Of a stretch of 64,000 nucleotides of DNA, positions 34,335-44,026 are shown in pieces. The position numbers and the translations under genes are program-made. The DNA is from Variovorax sp. OAS795 (lineage in GTDB: Bacteria > Pseudomonadota > Gammaproteobacteria > Burkholderiales > Burkholderiaceae_C). The notes below the pieces were generated by a model, which was given only the letters and a program-made list of their open reading frames with translations, had not been told where the DNA came from and searched no databases. The stretch spans positions 558,001-622,000 of the forward strand of contig NZ_JBEPOH010000002.1 in the NCBI RefSeq assembly GCF_040546685.1, in the 5' to 3' direction. Numbering within the stretch: position 1 is the stretch's first letter; each line of letters begins with the position of its first letter.

Positions 34335-34972
34335 GCTTCGATCAAGACATCTACGAGAAGCAAGGATTCGGCAACGCCGTGGCGCCCATGGCGCCCTACG
34401 GCCTGTTGATCATCGACTTCATCAACGGCTTCGCCGATCCGCTCACGTTTGGCGGCGGCAACATCGCCAGTGCCATCGAATGCACGCGCGGGCTTCTTGC
34501 CGAAGCGCGCCAGCGCCAATGGCCGATCGTGCACACGCGGGTCGTGTACCAGGACGATGGCGCCGACGCCAACATCTTCGCGCTCAAGGTACCCCCCATC
34601 CTCGCCCTGCGGGAGGATGCGCCCGAAAGCCAGATCGTGCCGCAACTGCAACCATTGGCCGGAGAGTTGGTGCTGCGCAAGACCAGTCCCTCGGCCTTCT
34701 TCGGGACTTCGCTGGCCGCCTGGTTGTCCCTGCGTGGCACACGGACTCTCTTGATTGCCGGGTGCACGACCAGCGGCTGTGTCCGTGCCAGTGTGGTGGA
34801 CGCGATGTGCCACGGGTTCCGTCCCCTCGTTGTCACCGACTGCGTAGGCGACCGGTCACTGCAAGCACACGACGCCAACCTGTTCGACATGAATCAGAAG
34901 TACGCGACCTTGATGGCCCGTGATGCCGCCCTCGAAGCGACCACCAAGGCAGGAAGCGGCGCCTCGGCCTGA
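34331..34972 (+). CDS. nicF: maleamate amidohydrolase (NicF/PicF type, isochorismatase fold)
   Basis: 213 residues. The cysteine hydrolase triad is Asp29 (LIIDFINGFADP), Lys117 (LRKTSPSAFFGT) and Cys150 (GCTTSGCVRAS). The stretch FADPLTFGGGNI and the region around the triad are close to NicF. It hydrolyses maleamate to maleate and ammonia, the last step encoded in this operon. A maleate isomerase is not seen in the window. A second isochorismatase-fold protein lies at 58159. Confidence 0.92.
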   Translation: MSFDQDIYEKQGFGNAVAPMAPYGLLIIDFINGFADPLTFGGGNIASAIECTRGLLAEARQRQWPIVHTRVVYQDDGADANIFALKVPPILALREDAPESQIVPQLQPLAGELVLRKTSPSAFFGTSLAAWLSLRGTRTLLIAGCTTSGCVRASVVDAMCHGFRPLVVTDCVGDRSLQAHDANLFDMNQKYATLMARDAALEATTKAGSGASA

Positions 34973-35052
34973 TACCCGTTCGGAAGTCCCGTCACCTCTT
35001 TGGAACCCTGGCGCATACGGCACCAGACACGCCCCACCACTCGGAGAAAAGA

Positions 35053-36231
35053 ATGACCATCAAATTCGTTGCCGCCTTGGCGGTTTCACTCTCGACGATT
35101 GCCTTCCAGGCCCGCGCCGACATCATCAAAGTGGGGGTCATCGCTCCGATGTCCGGACCGTTTTCAGCTGTGGGGCAGACCTGGGAAGGTGCGACCAGGG
35201 CATACCAGAAGCTCAATGGCACGACCGTGGGCAAACACACGATCGAAGTCATCTATCGCGACCTTCCGGAGATCAACCCCGCGCAAGCCAAAGCACTGGC
35301 ACAGGAACTGATTGTGAAGGAAGGCGCCCAGTACATCGCCGGCCTCTATTTCACTCCTGACACCTTGGCCGTCGCTGCGCTCGCCCAGGAGGCCAAGGTA
35401 CCGGTCGTGATCTTCAACGCGTCGACGTCCTCGCTTCTGGACAAGTCGGACTTCCTGCTGCGCACTTCGTACACCTTGCCGCAGATGGCTGTGCCGGTGG
35501 CCAAGTACGCGCTCGAGAAGAACGTCAGGAATGTTGTCACGCTGGTCAGCGACTTCGGTCCCGGCCTGGACGCCGAGAAGGGCTTCACCACTGCGTTCGT
35601 CGACGGCGGAGGCAAGCTGCTCGAGGCCATCCGTGCTCCACTGAAGACAACCGACTTCGGTCCCCTGATGCAGCGCGTGAAGGCGCTCAAGCCCGATGCC
35701 CTGTACGTCTTTGCCCCGGGCGGTCCTTCGACCTACGCGATGGTCAAGGCATACAACGAGGCTGGATTGAGGGCGGCCGGCGTGCGCTTTCTCGGTACTG
35801 CCGAAACCGATGAGGATCAGCTGCGAGCGATCGGCCCGGATCTTCTCGGCATCGAGACGGGCATGTTCTATTCGGCTACGCACAACTCTGCGCTGAACAA
35901 TTCCGTCATCAAGGCCCTCGGTGAGGTTGCCCCCAAGGCCATCCCGACCGTTCAGCTTGCGAACGCGTATGACGGTCTGCATGTGATCTATCACATGGTC
36001 AAGGCAACCGATGGGAAGCGCGATGGCGCCAAGGCGCTTGCCAGCGCCAAGGGGCACACTTGGGAAAGTCCGCGAGGCCCCGTGAAGATCGACCCGGTTT
36101 CCCGCGAGTTCGTGCAGAACGTCTACATGCGCGTGGTCGAAAAGGACCCGTCCGGTCGCTACGTCAACCGGGAATTCCGGACGTTCGAGATGCAGCCCGA
36201 TTACGGCCGCATCCAGAACGCGTCCAAGTAA
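35053..36231 (+). CDS. ABC transporter periplasmic substrate-binding protein (LivK-like)
   Basis: 392 residues with a cleavable signal peptide (about residues 1-22, ending ARA) and a type I periplasmic-binding fold (KVGVIAPMSGPFSAVGQTW at the mature N-terminus). Relatives bind branched-chain amino acids or aromatic acids. It starts the five-gene importer that follows the pyridine genes on the same strand, so its ligand is probably the pyridine carboxylate. The gap of 80 bases after nicF may hold a promoter, but none is obvious. Confidence 0.92.
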   Translation: MTIKFVAALAVSLSTIAFQARADIIKVGVIAPMSGPFSAVGQTWEGATRAYQKLNGTTVGKHTIEVIYRDLPEINPAQAKALAQELIVKEGAQYIAGLYFTPDTLAVAALAQEAKVPVVIFNASTSSLLDKSDFLLRTSYTLPQMAVPVAKYALEKNVRNVVTLVSDFGPGLDAEKGFTTAFVDGGGKLLEAIRAPLKTTDFGPLMQRVKALKPDALYVFAPGGPSTYAMVKAYNEAGLRAAGVRFLGTAETDEDQLRAIGPDLLGIETGMFYSATHNSALNNSVIKALGEVAPKAIPTVQLANAYDGLHVIYHMVKATDGKRDGAKALASAKGHTWESPRGPVKIDPVSREFVQNVYMRVVEKDPSGRYVNREFRTFEMQPDYGRIQNASK

Positions 36232-36246
36232 CGCAGAGTCTGCAGC

Positions 36247-37116
36247 ATGTCTCTCGCGCTTCTTAGCAGCATTCTCATCGACGGGATCGCGTACGCGATG
36301 ATCCTTTTCATGATCACAGTGGGCCTGTCGATGACGATGGGCCTGATGCGGGTGGTGAATCTGGCCCATGGCGCCTTCGCGATGCTCGGCGGCTTCTTTG
36401 CAGCCACGATCCCGCAACGCCTGGGTGTGCCGATCTGGCTGGGCTTCGTGCTGGCCATCGTTCTGGTCGGACTGGTCGCGCTGGTGTTCGAGCGCATCCT
36501 GCTTCGGCGGTTCTATCGACGCGACGATCTCGATCAGATGCTGGTGACCATCGGGCTGATGTTCGTGGCAACAGCCGCGGTGAACCTGCTGTTCGGTTCG
36601 ACCGTGACATCGGTGGCGCTGCCGGAGTTGTTCAACGGCACGATCGATCTGGGCTTTCGGTCCATCCCTCGGCATCGGCTCATCGTCGTGGCCTGTGGAA
36701 TCGTCGTCGTCTTCGTGCTTTGGCTGGCGGTGGACAAATCGTCTTTTGGCATCCGGGTACGCGCTGCCGTCGACAACGCGCCCATCGCAAGGGCCATCGG
36801 CATCGATACGACCAAGATCTATGCAGCCACTTTTGTGATGGGTGCAGCGCTCGCAGCACTGGGAGGCATAGCCGGCGCGGAATTGCTGCCCATGGAGTCG
36901 ACCTACGCCTCCAAGTACTTGGTGATCCTCCTGGCCGTTGTCGCCGTGGGAGGCAACGGTAATCTGTTTGGCTCATGCTTTGCAGCGTTGCTGCTCGGCA
37001 TTGTGGAGACTTCGATGAAATACATGGTTCCGCAGCTCGCATCGGCAGCGTTTTTTCTCACGATGATCATCGTCCTGCTGGTTCGACCGCAAGGGTTGTT
37101 CGGGAGACACGCATGA
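36247..37116 (+). CDS. livH: ABC transporter permease (LivH-like)
   Basis: 289 residues, almost entirely hydrophobic with about eight membrane helices. The N-terminal ITVGLSMTMGLMRVVNLAHGAF is the LivH signature and the EAA-like loop IDTTKIYAATFVMGA is near residue 180. It forms the inner-membrane channel with the LivM product, whose start overlaps its stop. Confidence 0.93.
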   Translation: MSLALLSSILIDGIAYAMILFMITVGLSMTMGLMRVVNLAHGAFAMLGGFFAATIPQRLGVPIWLGFVLAIVLVGLVALVFERILLRRFYRRDDLDQMLVTIGLMFVATAAVNLLFGSTVTSVALPELFNGTIDLGFRSIPRHRLIVVACGIVVVFVLWLAVDKSSFGIRVRAAVDNAPIARAIGIDTTKIYAATFVMGAALAALGGIAGAELLPMESTYASKYLVILLAVVAVGGNGNLFGSCFAALLLGIVETSMKYMVPQLASAAFFLTMIIVLLVRPQGLFGRHA

Positions 37117-38123
37117 ACGCAGTCAGTGCGCCGATGACAGTGACCGCACAGCCTCGCGCCCGTCCATGGATGCAGCTGCGCGGAGAGCTCGTACTGATGC
37201 TGGTGGGACTGCTGGCCTTCGTGCTGTTCCCGCAAGATCTCGGCTTGCTCACCAACATGGCGACCATGTCCATTTTCGCGCTGTCGCTGAGCCTCGTGCT
37301 GGGACAAGCCGGCATCGCGACCTTGGGCCAGGCCGCGTTGTACGGCAGCGGTGCCTACGTCGCGGGCTGGACGGCGCTGTATCTGACGGCAGATCCGATT
37401 GTCGGCTTGCTGCTCGGCGGACTGGGCGGCGGCGTGATCGCGCTGCTGAGCGGCGCCGTGATGCTGCGGTCGACCAAACTGACGCTGGTCATGCTGACCA
37501 TCGCGGTCGCCCAACTGCTGCTTGAACTTGCCAATTGGGCGAGGTGGCTCACGGGCGGCGATGACGGACTTGCCGGTTTCAACATCGGCCCGCTGCTGGG
37601 CATCTGGGAATTCAACTTCCTGAGCTACACGGGCTACTTCTATGCCTTGGGCGCGCTTGTGCTCGTGTACTTCCTGCTGAGAAACCTCGTGGAATCGCCG
37701 TTCGGTCTCACGGCCAGGGCCATTCGGCAAGATCCCGGTCGAGTTCAGGCGCTGGGCGGGCGCGTCTACTTGCACTTGCTGGCCGTCTACACCGCCGGCG
37801 GCATCGTGGCGGGTCTGGCTGGCGCATTGACAGCACAGACCAGCAAAGTCGCCAACCTCTTCATGCTGGATTTCACGACTTCGGCCGGTGTCGTGGTCAT
37901 GATCGTTCTGGGTGGAACACGCCGCCTGTCCGGCGCCGTGCTCGGCACCGTCGCGTACATGACCATCCATCACATCTCATCGACCATGAACCCTTATCAC
38001 TGGCTGTTCTTCATCGGGTCGATGCTGATCGTCGTACTCATCGTCCTGCCTGAAGGTTTGATCGGCCTTGTGGACCGTACTGTGATGTACACGAAACGGC
38101 CTGGCAGTGGGGTGGCACGATGA
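37113..38123 (+). CDS. livM: ABC transporter permease (LivM-like)
   Basis: 336 residues with about nine membrane helices. The segments ALSLSLVLGQAGIATLGQAA and RAIRQDPGRVQALGGRVYLH (the ATPase-contact loop) mark LivM. The N-terminal 20 residues are a hydrophilic extension. Start and stop overlap the neighbouring transporter genes. Confidence 0.93.
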   Translation: MNAVSAPMTVTAQPRARPWMQLRGELVLMLVGLLAFVLFPQDLGLLTNMATMSIFALSLSLVLGQAGIATLGQAALYGSGAYVAGWTALYLTADPIVGLLLGGLGGGVIALLSGAVMLRSTKLTLVMLTIAVAQLLLELANWARWLTGGDDGLAGFNIGPLLGIWEFNFLSYTGYFYALGALVLVYFLLRNLVESPFGLTARAIRQDPGRVQALGGRVYLHLLAVYTAGGIVAGLAGALTAQTSKVANLFMLDFTTSAGVVVMIVLGGTRRLSGAVLGTVAYMTIHHISSTMNPYHWLFFIGSMLIVVLIVLPEGLIGLVDRTVMYTKRPGSGVAR

Positions 38124-38884
38124 CCCACCGACTCCAGACCCAGAACCTGAGTCACTCCTTCGGCGGCCTGGCGGTCACGCAGAACGTCACGCTGTCCCTT
38201 CCCGAGGGAGCCCGCACGGCATTGATCGGTCCGAACGGCGCTGGCAAGACGACTTTGGTCAACCTGCTGAGCGGGGCGTTGCGCCCGCAGTCGGGTGATA
38301 TTCAGCTGGACGGCCGCTCGATCGTCCAGCTGCCGCAGTACGCACGCGTGCGCAACGGCATCGTTCGCACGTTCCAGATCAGCCGCCTGTTCAAGGAACT
38401 CACCGTGGCGGACAACGTCAAGGTCGCCGTGTTGCAGCGGCACCGGGCTTCCATGCAGTGGTGGCCCTCGCCGACGCGTTCCGCACGCGTGCAGGAAGAT
38501 GTCGACGAGACACTCGGCATGCTGGGGCTCCACCCCTATGCGAATCGGGTGGTGGGACAACTCGCGCTGGGCGAGCAGCGGCTCGCGGAGATCGCCCTGG
38601 CACTCGCGATGAGGCCCCAGGTGCTCCTCCTCGACGAACCGGGCGCCGGCGTACCACAGGGAGAGGGGGGCCGCATCATGGACGCCATCGGGAGCTTGCC
38701 GAAGGATCTGTCCGTCCTGCTGATCGAGCACGACATGGACCTGGTGTTCCGGTTCGCCTCGCGCATCATTGTCCTGGTCGCCGGTGCGGTGATGGTCGAG
38801 GGGACGCCGCAGGAAGTCGCTGCCAACGAGCAGGTCAAGCAAATCTACTTCGGACGAGACGGTCATGCCCAAGCCCACCATTGA
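38120..38884 (+). CDS. livG: ABC transporter ATP-binding protein (LivG-like)
   Basis: 254 residues. Walker A is GPNGAGKTT, the signature is LALGEQRLAEIALAL, Walker B is VLLLDEPGAGV and the H-loop histidine is in LIEHDMD. The long helical insertion of LivG proteins is present. It powers import together with LivF; the two genes overlap by 20 bases. Confidence 0.93.
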   Translation: MTHRLQTQNLSHSFGGLAVTQNVTLSLPEGARTALIGPNGAGKTTLVNLLSGALRPQSGDIQLDGRSIVQLPQYARVRNGIVRTFQISRLFKELTVADNVKVAVLQRHRASMQWWPSPTRSARVQEDVDETLGMLGLHPYANRVVGQLALGEQRLAEIALALAMRPQVLLLDEPGAGVPQGEGGRIMDAIGSLPKDLSVLLIEHDMDLVFRFASRIIVLVAGAVMVEGTPQEVAANEQVKQIYFGRDGHAQAHH

Positions 38885-39587
38885 ACTCCGTTTCGACGAC
38901 GTCACCGCAGGCTATGGTGGCCTGCCAGTCCTCGAGCATCTCAGCTTCAGCGTACGCGAAGGCGAGCGCCTCGGTCTGATCGGTCGCAACGGCGCCGGCA
39001 AGACAACGACGCTCGCGACAGCCATGGGCCTGGCCGACCTGATGAAGGGGCGCATTCATTTCGGCGCCGACGACATCAGCAACGCAAGCACCTACGCTCG
39101 CGCGCGCGCCGGCCTCGGCTACGTACCCCAGAGCCGCGACATCTTCCCCTCACTGTCAGTGGAGGAGAACCTGCTGTCGGGCCTGCAGGGACGCTCGGCC
39201 AGCGTCGCCCTGCCACCCGTCTATGCGCTGTTTCCGCGGCTCAAGGAGCGCCGACGCAACGGAGGCACGCAGCTGTCGGGCGGCGAGCAGCAGATGCTGT
39301 CCGTGGCACGCGCGCTCGTCGGGCGGCCGCGCATCCTGTTGCTCGACGAACCGCTGGAAGGTCTGGCGCCGATGGTGCGCGAGGAGTTGATGGATGCCAT
39401 CGTCCGGATGAGTGATCAGCTCGGCGTGGGCTGCATCATCGTGGAGCAGCACGTCGATGTCGTTCTCGAATTTTCCAACAACGTGATCGTCCTGGAACGC
39501 GGCCTGGCCGCCTACTCCGGGTCGGCGGCGGTGCTGAGCGGCGAAGAGGCATTGCTGAACCGCACCATCGGCATCCAGAAGTGCTGA
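38865..39587 (+). CDS. livF: ABC transporter ATP-binding protein (LivF-like)
   Basis: 240 residues. Walker A GRNGAGKTTT, signature LSGGEQQMLSVARAL, Walker B ILLLDEPLEGL and the H-loop IVEQHVD are complete. It pairs with LivG and ends the importer operon. The following MFS gene begins about 60 bases later on the same strand. Confidence 0.93.
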   Translation: MPKPTIELRFDDVTAGYGGLPVLEHLSFSVREGERLGLIGRNGAGKTTTLATAMGLADLMKGRIHFGADDISNASTYARARAGLGYVPQSRDIFPSLSVEENLLSGLQGRSASVALPPVYALFPRLKERRRNGGTQLSGGEQQMLSVARALVGRPRILLLDEPLEGLAPMVREELMDAIVRMSDQLGVGCIIVEQHVDVVLEFSNNVIVLERGLAAYSGSAAVLSGEEALLNRTIGIQKC

Positions 39588-39649
39588 AGACGAATTCGTC
39601 GTTCGTTCAACCTGACCTCGCACTTCCACTTCGTCTCAAGCATCTGCAC

Positions 39650-40891
39650 ATGACGGCCTCTCCTCATTCACCTTCAGAACTGCGGCAGCATTGGCGCTAT
39701 GTCCTGGGCTGCTTCCTCGGCCTTGCCAGTGGCGTCTCATCCCTGTACTTCTACAGTTCAGGTCTGTTTCTGAAGCCGCTCGCTGCCGAGTTCGGATGGA
39801 CCAGAGGCACCGCGTCCCTGGGCTCGCTGATCAGCAGCGTGCTGCTCGGATGCGCGGCGCCGTTCATCGGACAGGTGATCGACCGGTACGGCGCGAGACG
39901 CGTCACCCTGCTCTCCCTGGTGGGCCTGTCGACCTCGTTCCTGCTTCTGGGCGCTTGGACACAGGGGTTGGCCAGCTTTCTGGCGCTGGTCACGGTCCTG
40001 ACACTGCTCGGTGGCGCGACCTCGCCCCTGTCCTTCACAAGGATCCTCGTGGGCAAGTTCTCTCGGCAACGAGGACTGGCCCTGGGCATCGCCATCACCG
40101 GAACCGGCGTCGGGGCCATCTTGATACCGTTGATCGTCACGCCGGCCATCGCCCATTTCGGATGGCGAGCCACCTACCTGGGTCTTGCCGCCGTTGTCCT
40201 TGCACTTTTGCCACTGATTGCCTATTTCCTTCGGGGCGTGGATGCGACCCCCGCAGAGAAAATCCGCAGTGCCCAGTCCGCAAGTAACCTGAAGGCTCTG
40301 GCCGATCCGCGCTTCATCCGCATCGCCGCAGTCTTCCTGTTGTGCTCCGTCGGCATCTTCGGCACGATCGTGCACGTCGTTCCGATGCTCACCGACCTCG
40401 GGCTTTCCCCGAATCGCGCCGCCGGTCTTGCCAGCATCCTTGGTGTGGCCGTCATCGTCGGACGGATCGTCACCGGCCTTCTGCTGGACATGTTCGATGC
40501 CGCGCGCTTGTCGGCGACGCTCTTCGTGCTGTCTGCCACCGGCATGCTGCTCCTGGCAACGGGCCGACCGGCGTTGGTGCTTCCCGGATTGCTCATGACT
40601 GGCTTCGCTGTCGGCGCAGAGTTCGACCTCGCGGCCTATCTGGTGAGCCGAAAATTTGCCCTGGATCTCTACAGCACCCTCTTCGGGGGCGTCTATGCCA
40701 CGGTGGCGATTGGCGCCGGGATCGGGCCATTCATCGCGGGAAGGCTCTTCGACATTTCCGGCAGCTATATCTCATGGCTCTGTCTCGCAGCGGGACTGCT
40801 GCTTGCAGCCGCAATGATCTGCCTGACCGAGCGGCCTGCCGCCAAGCACGCGAGCGGCACGGATGCAGCGACGGGCGCGAGCGAGCGCTGA
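39650..40891 (+). CDS. MFS transporter (monocarboxylate/OFA-like)
   Basis: 413 residues from the ATG at 39650; a GTG at 39581 overlapping livF would add 23 residues without helix character. About twelve membrane helices are visible with the MFS loop DRYGARRVTLL between helices 2 and 3. The start of the fold (YFYSSGLFLKPLAAEFGWTRG) is typical of the monocarboxylate/oxalate group. It may import or export an organic acid of the pyridine or acyl pathways. The last residues are hydrophilic. Confidence 0.88.
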   Translation: MTASPHSPSELRQHWRYVLGCFLGLASGVSSLYFYSSGLFLKPLAAEFGWTRGTASLGSLISSVLLGCAAPFIGQVIDRYGARRVTLLSLVGLSTSFLLLGAWTQGLASFLALVTVLTLLGGATSPLSFTRILVGKFSRQRGLALGIAITGTGVGAILIPLIVTPAIAHFGWRATYLGLAAVVLALLPLIAYFLRGVDATPAEKIRSAQSASNLKALADPRFIRIAAVFLLCSVGIFGTIVHVVPMLTDLGLSPNRAAGLASILGVAVIVGRIVTGLLLDMFDAARLSATLFVLSATGMLLLATGRPALVLPGLLMTGFAVGAEFDLAAYLVSRKFALDLYSTLFGGVYATVAIGAGIGPFIAGRLFDISGSYISWLCLAAGLLLAAAMICLTERPAAKHASGTDAATGASER

Positions 40892-40922
40892 GTTCGCTCC
40901 CTCCGCCTTCACCTTGTTCGCG

Positions 40923-41795
40923 ATGCACAGCCTCCGTGCGCTCCTGGGCCCGCTGCGCGTTTTCGATGCAGTGTGCCGCGCCAAGGGGATCACGCGCGCC
41001 GCCCAGGTGCTTCATGTGACGCCCGGTGCAGTCAGCCAGCAAGTCAAGCAGCTGGAGCTCGGGCTCGGCGCGCAGCTGTTTCAGAAATCCGGCCGCGAGA
41101 TCGAGCTCACCGCGGTGGGCAAACGACTGGCCCACCGCGTCTCGGATGCTTTCGATCGCCTGAACGATGCGCTCAATGACGTGGTCGATATCCCGCCGGA
41201 CAAGCGGCTGCGCCTCAAAGCGACGCCGAGCCTCGCCATCCGGTGGTTGGTACCTCGCCTGCGCGGCTTCTACGCGCAACATCCCGACATCGACCTCGAG
41301 ATTTCGACCATTGCAGTGGCCGACGATATCCGGCTCGAGGGCGCAGACTGCGCAATCCGGCATGGCATGGGAGAGTGGGCGGATGTCGAGTTGGACCACC
41401 TCTTCGACGACGAATTTCTTCCTGTTTGCGCACCCAACCTGGCCAGGCATTTGAAGACACCTCACGACCTGCTGCAAGCCAACCTGCTGCACTCGATGAT
41501 GCGGCCGGAAGCCTGGTCGCTATGGTTCAGTTCGACTGAGCTTGTGGAATGCCCGCGCCTGCATGGCATCACGTTGGCGAATGCTGCCTTGTGCTACCAG
41601 GCTGCCGCTGATGGATTGGGGGTTGCCATCGCCCAGCGAGCCTACGTTGACGACGACATCCGCAGCGGGCGGCTCGTCGTTGCCGTGGATCACGTCGCCA
41701 GAACGGAGTCCGGTTATTACCTGGTCTGCGATCCGCTGAAAGCGGCCGAAGCTCCCGTGAGGCTTTTCAGAGATTGGATCCGTTCTGTCCGGTAG
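40923..41795 (+). CDS. LysR-family regulator, GcvA-like
   Basis: 290 residues from the ATG at 40923. The N-terminal winged HTH has ITRAAQVLHVTPGAVSQQVKQLE, and the effector domain opens with RLRLKATPSLAIRWLVPRL, both as in the GcvA group. It lies between an MFS gene and a reductase gene on the same strand, not divergent from either, so its targets are unclear. The dehydrogenase-like gene at 41920 is the nearest candidate. Confidence 0.9.
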   Translation: MHSLRALLGPLRVFDAVCRAKGITRAAQVLHVTPGAVSQQVKQLELGLGAQLFQKSGREIELTAVGKRLAHRVSDAFDRLNDALNDVVDIPPDKRLRLKATPSLAIRWLVPRLRGFYAQHPDIDLEISTIAVADDIRLEGADCAIRHGMGEWADVELDHLFDDEFLPVCAPNLARHLKTPHDLLQANLLHSMMRPEAWSLWFSSTELVECPRLHGITLANAALCYQAAADGLGVAIAQRAYVDDDIRSGRLVVAVDHVARTESGYYLVCDPLKAAEAPVRLFRDWIRSVR

Positions 41796-41919
41796 CCACG
41801 GGTGCGAAGCGACGCGCCGCATCGCCCATCGCGCGTCAGTCACACTGGCTCCCGTCGCCAGGCGAGCGCAACCATGGCGTGCACGAACGCTGAACGACAC
41901 CCTTGAAGGAGCAGTGCTC

Positions 41920-42816
41920 ATGAATGCAACAAAGGCCGCATCCATCGCCGTGGTGGGTCCGGGTGCCATCGGCACCGCAGTCGCGGCGGCACTGCACGAA
42001 GCTGGTCGCACACCGTTGCTGTGCGGCCGCACACCCCGGGAGTGCCTGACGCTTCAGGATGGCGATCGCGTCATCACCGTGCCCGGTCCGGTCCAAGTGG
42101 ATCCCGAACAACTGGGGCGTACCGTCGACCTCGTCTTTCTGGCGGTCAAGGCGACACAGATCGAGGCGGCGGCAGAATGGCTCACCGCGTTGAGTGGGCC
42201 GAACACCGTCGTGTGCGTTTTGCAGAACGGCGTCGAGCAGTTGGAGGGGATTGCCCTGCATGCCCGGCCCGCGCAGATCGTTCCCGCGGTCGTGTGGTTC
42301 CCTGTGCAAGCGCAATCCGACGGCTCGGTGCGCCTGCGCGCAGACATGCGCCTGAGCTTGCCAGACACGCCGCCCGCCCGCGTGGCGGCCGAGGCGCTGC
42401 AAGGCACACGCTGCCGCGTCGAGCTGGCCGCAAGCTTCCACGCGTTGGCCTGGCGCAAGCTGCTGCAGAACGCGGTGGCCGGATTCATGGTGCTCACGCA
42501 ACGCCGCTCGGGAATGTTCGGCCGGCCCGACATCGCCGCGCTCGCACTTGCCTATCTGCGGGAATGCCTGGCCGTGGCTCGCGCCGAGGGTGCAGAACTC
42601 GACGACGAGGTGCCGCAGGAGATTCTCGACAAGTTCCAGTCATCTCCCGCAGACATGGGCACCTCCATCCTCACGGATCGCGAAGCCGGGCGGCCGCTCG
42701 AATGGGATATCCGCAACGGTGTTGTCGCGCGCCGCGGCCGCGCTCGGGGTGTCCCGACGCCGATCAGCGATATCCTGGTGCCGCTGCTCGCGGCCGCGAG
42801 CGACGGCCCTGGCTGA
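41920..42816 (+). CDS. ketopantoate reductase family (ApbA/PanE) oxidoreductase
   Basis: 298 residues from the ATG at 41920, eight bases after AAGGAG. The NADP-binding motif is VVGPGAIGTA, with AVKATQ and LQNGV typical of PanE-like enzymes; the lysine and asparagine of the active site are in WRKLLQNAVAG. Many members outside pantothenate synthesis reduce other 2-oxo acids. Its place among catabolic genes and next to a LysR regulator suggests a pathway role rather than CoA synthesis. The substrate is unknown. Confidence 0.85.
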   Translation: MNATKAASIAVVGPGAIGTAVAAALHEAGRTPLLCGRTPRECLTLQDGDRVITVPGPVQVDPEQLGRTVDLVFLAVKATQIEAAAEWLTALSGPNTVVCVLQNGVEQLEGIALHARPAQIVPAVVWFPVQAQSDGSVRLRADMRLSLPDTPPARVAAEALQGTRCRVELAASFHALAWRKLLQNAVAGFMVLTQRRSGMFGRPDIAALALAYLRECLAVARAEGAELDDEVPQEILDKFQSSPADMGTSILTDREAGRPLEWDIRNGVVARRGRARGVPTPISDILVPLLAAASDGPG

Positions 42817-42925
42817 TCCTGCGGCCGATGAACGCACTGCGGCGCCGCTTGCCCCTCGCCGTCGACGCCGCAATCCTCAGTGGAGTTGCTGTCCAGCCGG
42901 GGTGCGACCACAAGCCGCCACGGCC

Positions 42926-43909
42926 CTAGTCCGCTTTGAATCCCGAAGCTTTGACCACCGGCTCCCAGAAGGCACGCATTTCGCCGAACCTGGCTCGAGC
43001 CTCAGCCGGCGAGCTTCCCGTCTCCACAAAGCCGAGCGTGCGGATCTTGCGCGCGAACTGCTCGGTTGCAACTGCTTTTCGGATCGCAGCGCTCCATTCG
43101 GAGACGACGACTGCGGGCGTCCCAGGAGGCAGGCATAGGGCCAATACGCCCACCGCGGTGAGCTCCTTTCGGCCGAGCTCGCCGAACGTAGGAACGTCAG
43201 GCAGAAGGGGTGAGCGTTGCGCAGAGGTGACTGCCAGCACGCGAAGCTTGCCGGCGTTATGGTGCTGTGCAAAGTCTCCGACAGTTGAAGTTCCCGCTGC
43301 GACACTGGCGCCGACAAGGTTCACGATCATCGGGGCAGCGCCCTGGAACGGGACGTCCTGCAGGGGGGTACCGATGACTTTGGCGATCTGCAATCCCAGG
43401 AAGTGGGTCGGGCCACCCGATGCGGCATGGCCGAAGTTGGCATGCTCAGGATGGACGCGCACCCATTGGGCATATTCGGCAAAGCTCTTGACGGGCGAGG
43501 ATGCGGGTACAGCCAGCGCCATCGGAAACTCGACCACCGTTGATGCCGGCAAGATATCCCGCTGCGCAGCGTAGTTGAGCTTGTTGAAGACGAATGGATA
43601 GATCGATTGCAGGAAGTCAGGACACAGCATGGCTACGCTTCCGTCGGCAGGGGCGGCGCGCAGCGCATCGATCGCGATCTTTCCGCCGGCGCCGGGCCTG
43701 TTCTCCACCATGACTGTGCGATGGAGCGGCTCGTGCAGCTGATCCGCGAGCGCCCGTGTGACGACGTCGAGCGTCCCGCCAGGCGAGAAGCCCACAAGAA
43801 TCCTTGAGGGTGGTCGTCTGGCCGACTGCGCGATGGCCGAAGGCGTGTCGAAGGACGCGGCAACGATGAGTGCGAGGCTGTAGAGCCAGGCGGTACTCGG
43901 ATTCTTCAA
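42926..43909 (-). CDS. Bug-type periplasmic solute-binding protein (TTT family)
   Basis: 327 residues with a signal peptide ending near residue 28 (AIAQ). The core VGFSPGGTLDVVTRALADQL and VENRPGAGGKIAIDAL are Bug receptor signatures, although the first carries SPGG instead of PAGG or PPGG. It is last in the minus-strand cluster B, which contains a second Bug gene, and no TctA/TctB genes are present. Confidence 0.88.
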   Translation of the reverse strand: MKNPSTAWLYSLALIVAASFDTPSAIAQSARRPPSRILVGFSPGGTLDVVTRALADQLHEPLHRTVMVENRPGAGGKIAIDALRAAPADGSVAMLCPDFLQSIYPFVFNKLNYAAQRDILPASTVVEFPMALAVPASSPVKSFAEYAQWVRVHPEHANFGHAASGGPTHFLGLQIAKVIGTPLQDVPFQGAAPMIVNLVGASVAAGTSTVGDFAQHHNAGKLRVLAVTSAQRSPLLPDVPTFGELGRKELTAVGVLALCLPPGTPAVVVSEWSAAIRKAVATEQFARKIRTLGFVETGSSPAEARARFGEMRAFWEPVVKASGFKAD

Positions 43910-44026
43910 AAACTGCTCCAGGGAAATTCAGTGAGGTCAAGTCGGTTGCTGCGGCTCGGCACGAGACCACTTTGGGATGCGAAAGCGCAGCGCCCCCCCA
44001 CGCTCGAGCCTCTGTGCGAGGCAAAG

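Noticed and set aside
41920..42816. Naming the gene panE for pantothenate synthesis
   Set aside because: No panB or panC neighbour is present and catabolic paralogs of this family are common.
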